DNA of 64,000 bases from Cunninghamia lanceolata (taxonomy: Eukaryota; Streptophyta; Pinopsida; Cupressales; Cupressaceae): positions 806,001 through 870,000 of the forward strand of contig BSBN01001343.1 in assembly GCA_027924645.1 (NCBI GenBank). Reading direction: 5' to 3'. Under the pieces are notes generated by a model. That model ran no database searches, was not told the origin of the DNA, and saw only the letters and a program-made list of their open reading frames with translations. Shown here in pieces: positions 57,887-64,000 of this stretch. Within the stretch, counting starts at the first letter, position 1; each line of letters starts with the position of its first letter. Position numbers and translations under genes: made by a program.

Positions 57887-59300
57887 GAAAACTTCTTGGC
57901 ATTCTTCACATGGCAAAATCATAATTTTGCATGGACCTATGCAGACATGCCAGGGCTAGACCCCACGTTGGTTGTTCATCACCTTGTAGTACGCCTTGGT
58001 GTGAAACTAATAAAGCAAAAACTCAGAAAAATGAATCCTCAGGTGGCTCTCCTAGTCAAGGCAGAACTGAAGAAGTTACTAGATGTTGGGTTCTTTCACC
58101 CAATTGATTATCCTGAATGGGTTTCTAACCTAGTACCAGTTGCCAAACCAGATGATCGAATCCGCTGCTGCACCGACTTCAGAGACCTCAACAAGGCCTG
58201 CTTGAAAGATGACTTCCCACTACCAAACATCGACATGATAGTGGACCTCATGGCAGGACATGAAATGTTATCCCTCATGGATGGTTTCTCAAGATATAAC
58301 CAAATCAAAATTGCCAAAGAGGATCAGCATAAGATAGGCTTCATATGCCCGTGGGGAACATACTACTGGGTCGTAATGCCATTTGGTTTGAAGAATGCTA
58401 GAGCTACATATCAAAGAGCTATGACTGTCATCTTCCATGACCTTTTCCACCACATCATGGAAGATTATGTAGATGACTTATTGGGAAAATCAAAGACAAG
58501 AGAGGAACACTTGAATGTATTGGTGACGATCTTCAAACATTTGGAGCAATACATTGTCTGCCTAAATCCAAAGAAGTGTGTCTTCGGGGACACCTCTGGA
58601 AAATTTTTGGGATATATAGTCTCCAGAAGAGGAATCAAGGTGGATCCCATAGAGGTCAAGGCCATTATTGAAATGCCTCCAACAACATTGAAACAGCTAA
58701 GAAGTCTGCAAGGAAAACTCCAGTCTATCCGTCGGTTCATTGCCCATCTTGCAGATAAATGCCAACCATTCTAGCATTTACTCTGAAAAGATATAACTTT
58801 TGCCTAGAACGCTTAGTGTTAAGATGCCTTTGATCAACTAAAAGAATACCTGGCTAATCCTCCTATTCTAACTCCACCAAGACAAGGAGAACCCCTCCTC
58901 CTATACATCTCCGCAATAGAGACAACTAGCGGAGCCTTACTAGCACAACATGATGAACATAGAAAAGAAAGAGCCATCTATTACATCAGGCATACTCTAA
59001 TAGCCTATGATCTCAACTACACACAAATTGAATGAGCATGTCTAGCCCTCATCTTTACTTCACAAAAGTTAATAGACTATATGCTCAACCACAAGACCAA
59101 GCTCATCGCCAAGATTGATCCATTGAAATATTTGCTAAACAAAGCTACTCTTACTGGGAGAATGGCGAAATGCATCATGATTCTCACCGAATTTGACATT
59201 GAGTATATTGAACAAAAAGCCATCAAAGGACAGGTTATAGCTGATCAGTTGGCTAAAACACTGATTCCTGCAGAACATCCAACATTGGTAGAGTTTCCCA
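57887..59300 (+). pseudogene. Element E reverse transcriptase and classical RNase H
   Basis: RT open from 57896 to a TAG at 58772: MPGLDPTLVVHHLVV, WVSNLVPVAKPDDRIRCCTD, FRDLNKACLKDDFPLPNIDM, LMDGFSRYNQIKIAKEDQHK, MPFGLKNARATYQRAM and MEDYVDDLLGKSKTREEHL with YVDD. RNase H (58850-59230) reads LLLYISAIETTSGALLAQHD with no Asp where DAS is usual, then YYIRHTLIAYDLNYTQIE. The tether near 58780-58830 carries several stops, all TAG, TGA or TAA. Frame is never lost. Confidence 0.88.
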
Positions 59301-59319
59301 ATGAAGCTATCTTGACAAT

Positions 59320-59720
59320 CACACTAGCCACAGAAACATGGAAGATGTACTTCAATGGATCGTACACACATAGAGGCTCGGGGGCAGGCATCCTGTTTGT
59401 TACCCCTCAAGGTGACACAATCCCCAAGTCCTTCAAAATCACCTTCCCATGTACCAACAACATGGCAGAGTACGAGGCTCTTATCATAGGCCTCTGAATG
59501 GCAATAAAATAGAAAATTTAGAAACTGACGGTGTATGGAGATTCTCAACTGGTCATCTGACAAGCGAATAATGAGTATAAGACCAAGGATGATAAGCTCC
59601 TGCCCTACAAGAAGATGGTCGATGAATTCAAAGACTACTTTGATGACATCCACTTTGAGCAAATCTTAAGGCTCAATAACAAGGTTGTAGATGCCATGGC
59701 CACCATTGGATCTCTAGTTG
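59320..59720 (+). pseudogene. Element E archaeal-type RNase H
   Basis: MYFNGSYTHRGSGAGILF, where the first catalytic Asp (FDGS in elements A and D) is Asn; NNMAEYEALIIGL keeps the Glu, and VYGDSQLVI the next Asp. Four stops lie within about 70 bases after 59495. Tail IHFEQILRLNNKVVDAMAT. Standard position between RNH and INT. Confidence 0.83.
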
Positions 59721-59739
59721 ACATGAAGAAAGACAGCAA

Positions 59740-61090
59740 GAAATGTGAGTTCCTGATAGAAGAGCTCCCCATCCTAGCATACGATGTTCCTCAATCAGAA
59801 CTAGTGTGTGAAGTCATTGGTCTCCTATCCCTATGGTATCAAGAAGCCTACCTATACCTTCAAAATAATATCATCCCACCTAACCTATCCACCTCACAGA
59901 GAAAATGGTTCATCCATCGAGCCTCTCGTTTCATACTTGTAGGTGACATCCTATACAAAAGGAGTCTTGATGGCACACTTCTACGATGTTTAGGCTCTAG
60001 GGAAGTTGAGATAGCCTTGGAAGAGGTGCACGTAGGCATCTATGGGGTGCACTCAAGTGGACCTGCTCTGTCTATAAAGATCCTTAGGACTAGATATTAT
60101 TGGCCAACAATGGAACGTGATCCCTACAGGTTTATCAAGAAATGCCTCCCATGTCAATAGCATGGCGATCTCATCCACGCACAAGCACACGAGTTGCAAC
60201 TGATCATGATGCCATGGCCTTTGTCTCAGTGGGGACTCGACCTCGTAGGGAAAATACATCCTCCATCCTCAAATGGCAATAAGTTCATAATCACTACTAC
60301 CGAATACTTCACAAAGTGGGTGGAAGCAATACCACTCACCTTCACCACTGGCACCCAAATCTCCAAATTCATCCTCCACTACATCATCTTCCGCTATGCT
60401 ATCCCTCATTCCATTGTTATCAATAGTGGAAAGCCATTTAAGAACCAAGAAGTTCACACCTTGTGTGAAAATTTTGATATCAAACACCATTTCTCCACGT
60501 TGTATTACCCTCAAGGAAACGATCAAGCAGAGGCTTTGAATAAAACCATCCTCCATATTCCCAAGAAAATAGTCAATGAAGCTGGTCGTGACTTGCACCT
60601 CCAACTCAACCCTACCCTATGGGCCTACCGCACAAGCATCTGCACTCCCACAAGAGCCACCCCATTTTCCCTAGTATTCAGATCTGAAGCCATTTTACCT
60701 ATTGAGGTCGAGCTCCCATCTCTACGAGTATCCCTGCAAAATATAATCTTTGATGAGGAATACAGAGTCGCAAGGTTGCATCAATTGGAACTACTAGATA
60801 AGAAATGCCTAAATGCATTGAACCACCTGCAGGCATATCAAAACCGCCTCTGAAGAAGCTACAATAAGAGGATCAAAACCTAAAAATTTGAAGTAGGTGA
60901 CCTTGTCCTTATGGAGAATCAGAAGAATCTGCAAGAGTGTCCTAAGCAAGGAAAGTTTGAACCCAATTGGCTAGGACCTTATGTCGTCACAGTCGACTAT
61001 GGATCAGGAGCCTACCAGATTGCAACACCTGAGGGGCAACCTCCAAATGAGTCGATGAACATTCTGCATCTGAAGAAATTCTATGCATAA
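59740..61090 (+). pseudogene. Element E integrase
   Basis: Zinc-binding region (59960-60160): EEVHVGIYGVHSSG and FIKKCLPCQ; a TAG follows at 60158. Core: WGLDLVGKIHPPSSNG (first Asp), SIVINSGKPFKNQEV (the second Asp, present in element D as VTDNG, is lost) and DQAEALNKTI (Glu kept). Then LNPTLWAYRTSICTPTRAT and SEAILPIEVELPS. After a TGA at about 60851, FEVGDLVLMEN and NWLGPYVVTVDYGSGAYQIA form the GPY/F-like C-terminal module, ending ILHLKKFYA and a TAA at 61088. Confidence 0.88.
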
Positions 61091-61200
61091 CCCATCGAGT
61101 ATCCCAAAATCAAAAAATCAAAAAAATAGAAAAAATCAAAAAGCCAAAAAAATCAAAAAATCAAGAAAAATCTGAGTGCAATAAAAAACTTCCAAATGGT
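61091..61200 (+). repeat. A-rich run after pol
   Basis: Repeats of AAAATCAAAAAA type for about 100 bases, with further AAAATCAAAAAT runs at 61445-61550. Element D has the complement at 28880-28990. Confidence 0.6.
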
Positions 61201-62870
61201 GAAAATCACTTCGGTGACGCCTTGGATAAGTACCATAGTGAAAACTTGTTTCAGGTGCCATGTGTAGTGGCCAGTTCTACCATCTAATAAATCCTCTTTC
61301 TGGCACACCACTCCATATCAGACACCTCCCATGGCTTGGAATTCCAAAATATCAAGTCCTATCATCCATTCCGCACTATCTCACCCACAGCCCAATCCAT
61401 GGAATGAGGATCCTTATAAGCTTCCCTTTGTATAGCTCAAAATCTGCCAAAATCTAAAAACATCATAAAATCAAAAATCTAAAAACATTATAAAATCAAA
61501 AATACAAAAACAATACAAAATCATGAAAAATACAAAAACAAGTGCAACATCACCCTCAGACATTGATCATTCCAATCCATCAATCCTCATCACATCACAC
61601 CCATACCAAACCATTCCCACATCATCAAGTCTTGCCAGAACTACATATTCATTTTGCCCACATCTTAAAAGTACCTTAATCCCATGGATATAGGGTATGT
61701 AGGCAGTATAGAATATGAAGGACATTTCTAGTACTCAGGTACATAAGATGCACCCATCCAACCCGTTTGGATGGTCCCCATTCACTGAACTTTCTAGATC
61801 TAATAAATGATACCCACACTATGTATACGCTTGAAACATGGTCCCTAGCGCAAAAATCATCAATCAACATACCAACTATAATCCTACACCTGGCCAAACT
61901 GTTCTTTTGCCCATTTTCCAAAAATTTTCCAAGCAAAACCAACTGATCTGCATCCTAGGATATATCTTTCCTACAATGGACAAAAATCTATCATTCTATC
62001 ATCACGTCTCTTGGCAAGAGCACACAAGGGCTATTTGTATCTTTTTCTTGGTCTTTTTTATTATTGATTTTTATCTTTTTGTCTCACTCTAAGTTATCTC
62101 CAAAGCTACCTTGATCTCATTATATCATGGTAAGTAGCAGACAACACCTAGAGTAGACATGGTCAGTTGTTTTTGTATGCTGTGCTTATGGGTTGGTTCC
62201 ATTACTCCAGGAATAGTATTCATATCTTGAAAGTCTGGGTCAGTTCTAGCATGATGTGCCCCATTTGCATTAATAGGCATTAAAACCTTATATGTATTAT
62301 TCGCACTCATCACTATGAGTCCCCTTCCTAGGTTAGGCAAGATTATACTACCTTGGGCATGCATGAAATCAAGCTATTGTTTGTGCGTCTAGTCCATGCA
62401 ATCGTGGGATATACATCATCACCTAGGTCATTTCATACCTTTGTGAACTATATCCTATATTGTTATAATAAACTAAGAAATTCTCTCAATTAATCTTATG
62501 CAACTACTGGTACTAGCTCAAAATCATCATCCTAAACAACTATACCATCTCGGCCTAGATTTGATAATCACTTGCCCCCCAACCTATCCAATTCCCTTGC
62601 TAATCCCATTCCCCCATTGTATGTCCACTCAACACATCCTGAACTAAAGTAAATGTCCCCTCAATGACGTGGTGTCTTATGACCTAAACAATCCTCTCGT
62701 CTTACCACCTCCATCCTCTAGACGCTCCCCCCCATCCATACACCCCTATCCTCTTCCCACCCGATCCCCTTTCCCATAGCCTCACCACTCAGGGTTGAAC
62801 AAAGAACATCATGTGTATCAGGACTTGATCATCTCACCTATCACCTAGTTTGCATCCTACCTATCACCTC
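61201..62870 (+). other. Element E 3' region
   Basis: Non-coding. Holds the motif CCATGGATATAGGGTATG at about 61682-61700, followed by TAGGCAG, shared with element D. Pyrimidine-rich stretches lie at 62570-62760. No gene is seen on the + strand. Confidence 0.5.
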
Positions 62871-62879
62871 ACTTGCATA

Positions 62880-63165
62880 TCATATCATTAGGTTCATTTT
62901 AAATCCTTTTGCATTACATATCATTAGGTTCATTTTAAATCCTTTTGCATATCATATCATTTAGGTTCATTTTAAATCCTTTTGCATTACATATCATTAG
63001 GTTCATTTAAATCATTTAACTTGAATAGTCATTAGGTTCATTTTAGAATCAGTTTAAATTGCATTGCATATCATTAGGTTCATTTAAATCATTTAACTTG
63101 CATCTCATTTAGGTTCATCTTAGAAAACTTTTAATTGGCAAAAATCATTAGGTTCATTTAATAAA
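62880..63165. repeat. minisatellite, eight copies of a 35-42 bp unit
   Basis: ATTAGGTTCATTTTAAATCC-like units recur with ATTAGGTTC at about 62888, 62923, 62959, 62996, 63031, 63074, 63108 and 63146. Units vary in length through small indels and the T(T)AAATC tail. Confidence 0.85.
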
Positions 63166-63597
63166 TCATCACATTACATTTCACATATCATTATATCAAC
63201 ACTAGTGACATTTAGTTACATTACATCCTCACAATCATAATCATTGAAACTACATTTAACAAAACATCTAGTAGGCATACATAACATGTGTTTATTTCGA
63301 TAAACATACATTACATCACATTGTTGCATCCATAATAAATGTTTATTAGGCTGAACATTCATTCGCATTATACATCCTATAGCCCATAAAATCACAAGCA
63401 CCATGCATACATCACAATAAATCCATACATCCATAAAATCACAAACATAATTGCATAAAGAATACCGCATTCATCACATAGGCATCATCATAATAGGGCA
63501 TCATAAACCACCAAAAAACATCATATCATATATATAATCACCGCAAAAAATACCAAGTCCTGATACAATGCCTTTGAGGGCTAACATGATAAAGCTA
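63166..63597. other. Element E 3' region, right part
   Basis: AT-rich, with many ACATCATA/CATAATCA-like short runs. No feature is recognised. Confidence 0.35.
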
Positions 63598-63999
63598 TCA
63601 CAAGGAGGATCCTCTCTCTGAAGGAGTGGGAGACTCTGATCCTAGTCGTGGTTGTGCTCCTATCTTTGGCTGTGGCTGCACCTAAACTTGTGGAACCTAC
63701 TAGGGCACGTATAAGGGAGGAGGCATCATCTGCTGAATTGACTGCACTGATCTCGATCTATGAGACCTGGAGGCCCCTGATCTACTGACCTAGCTATAGC
63801 TCGGGGCACGTTGTACTGCTAGCATGGCCGCGTAATACAGGCCTCAATAATACTCCACCCATGCTCTGGCCTCTACCAAATCCCCCTGTAACTAAATCAG
63901 TTTCCCTTGTACCTGGCTCAACTATCCCTATAACTAATACGACTGTGTCTACGCCTAGGACAACTAAGCCTGCATCCCTATCAAAACTGGGGCAAGTCC
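63598..63999 (-). pseudogene. antisense ORF remnant in the 3' region of element E
   Basis: On the - strand one frame reads coding-like for at least 133 codons from the window edge to a TGA at 63598-63600. Fragments: LIGMQA, LSQVQGKLI, LQGDLVEARAWVEYY, GLYYAAMLAVQRAPSYS, VSRSGASRSHRSRSVQSIQQ, MMPPPLYVP, VQPQPKIGAQPRLGSESPTP. The internal stops are nearly all TAG, with one TGA. The N-terminal part looks like a coiled coil; the rest is basic, Ser and Pro rich. Extra ORFs, including antisense ones, between pol and the 3' LTR are known from Tat elements such as Grande. The family cannot be named from this part, and the start lies outside the window. Confidence 0.55.
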
Positions 64000-64000
64000 T

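Larger units (their letters stand above)
35531..64000 (+). mobile_element. Element E: Tat-type Ty3/gypsy retrotransposon, doubly interrupted, open to the right
   Basis: 5' LTR, primer site, a 3 kb leader, gag, PR, G-patch, RT-RNH, aRNH, INT and a long 3' region. It sits in the gag of element D in head-to-head orientation. Chromovirus F interrupts gag at 40273 and element G interrupts it at 49538; gag stays in frame across both once one target copy is counted. Pol is one frame from 56084 to 61090, broken only by stop codons. The 3' LTR is not in the window. Confidence 0.88.

Overview
The window is plant nuclear DNA made almost wholly of nested, mostly decayed LTR retrotransposons. I see no convincing host gene. 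The lineages are plant ones: Ty3/gypsy Tat-type elements with an extra archaeal-type RNase H, a chromodomain-bearing chromovirus, a Ty1/copia element, primer sites of tRNA-iMet and other types, and one tRNA-derived SINE. This density and depth of nesting suggests a large-genome plant; a gymnosperm is plausible, but the species is inferred, not shown.

Layout. 1-608: end of a + strand element and an LTR. 609-9208 (element A, - strand): Tat-type gypsy with order gag, PR, aRNH, RT-RNH, INT and a 2.4 kb 5' LTR. 9209-15099 (region B, - strand): LTR-like pieces around an intact 368-codon protease-like ORF; its right-hand LTR carries a SINE with an 18-bp target duplication. 15278-24675 (element C, + strand): copia element with target duplication GTGCT, its RT split by a 2.3 kb solo LTR (19841-22116, - strand). 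24676-26133: unassigned. 26134-35530 (element D, - strand): Tat element with PR, G-patch, RT-RNH, aRNH and INT. 35531 to beyond the end (element E, + strand): a related Tat element inserted in the gag of D. Element E is itself interrupted twice: by chromovirus F (40274-47997, target duplication GCAAG, LTRs of 1,530 bp each) and by non-autonomous element G (49539-55804, target duplication CAAGG, LTRs of 1,929 bp each). Near the right edge a degenerate antisense reading frame lies in the 3' region of E.

How the genes work together. The coding parts follow the retrotransposon cycle: gag forms the particle, PR cuts the polyprotein, RT and RNase H copy RNA to DNA, and INT inserts it. No element looks fully autonomous. 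Chromovirus F is closest, with three in-frame stops in about 1,535 codons. Element G has only gag and an acidic second ORF, so it would need proteins from elsewhere; element A shares its LTR ends and primer-site type and is the obvious candidate helper family.

Most unusual points: dense ATCGG/CCGAT motif arrays in LTRs of two unrelated families; a different TTGTATA array at the same LTR position in element A; archaeal-type RNase H between PR and RT in A; an intact orphan protease-like ORF lacking the D-S/T-G motif; G-patch domains in D and E; an inverted duplication of the primer site in G; and the antisense ORF in E.
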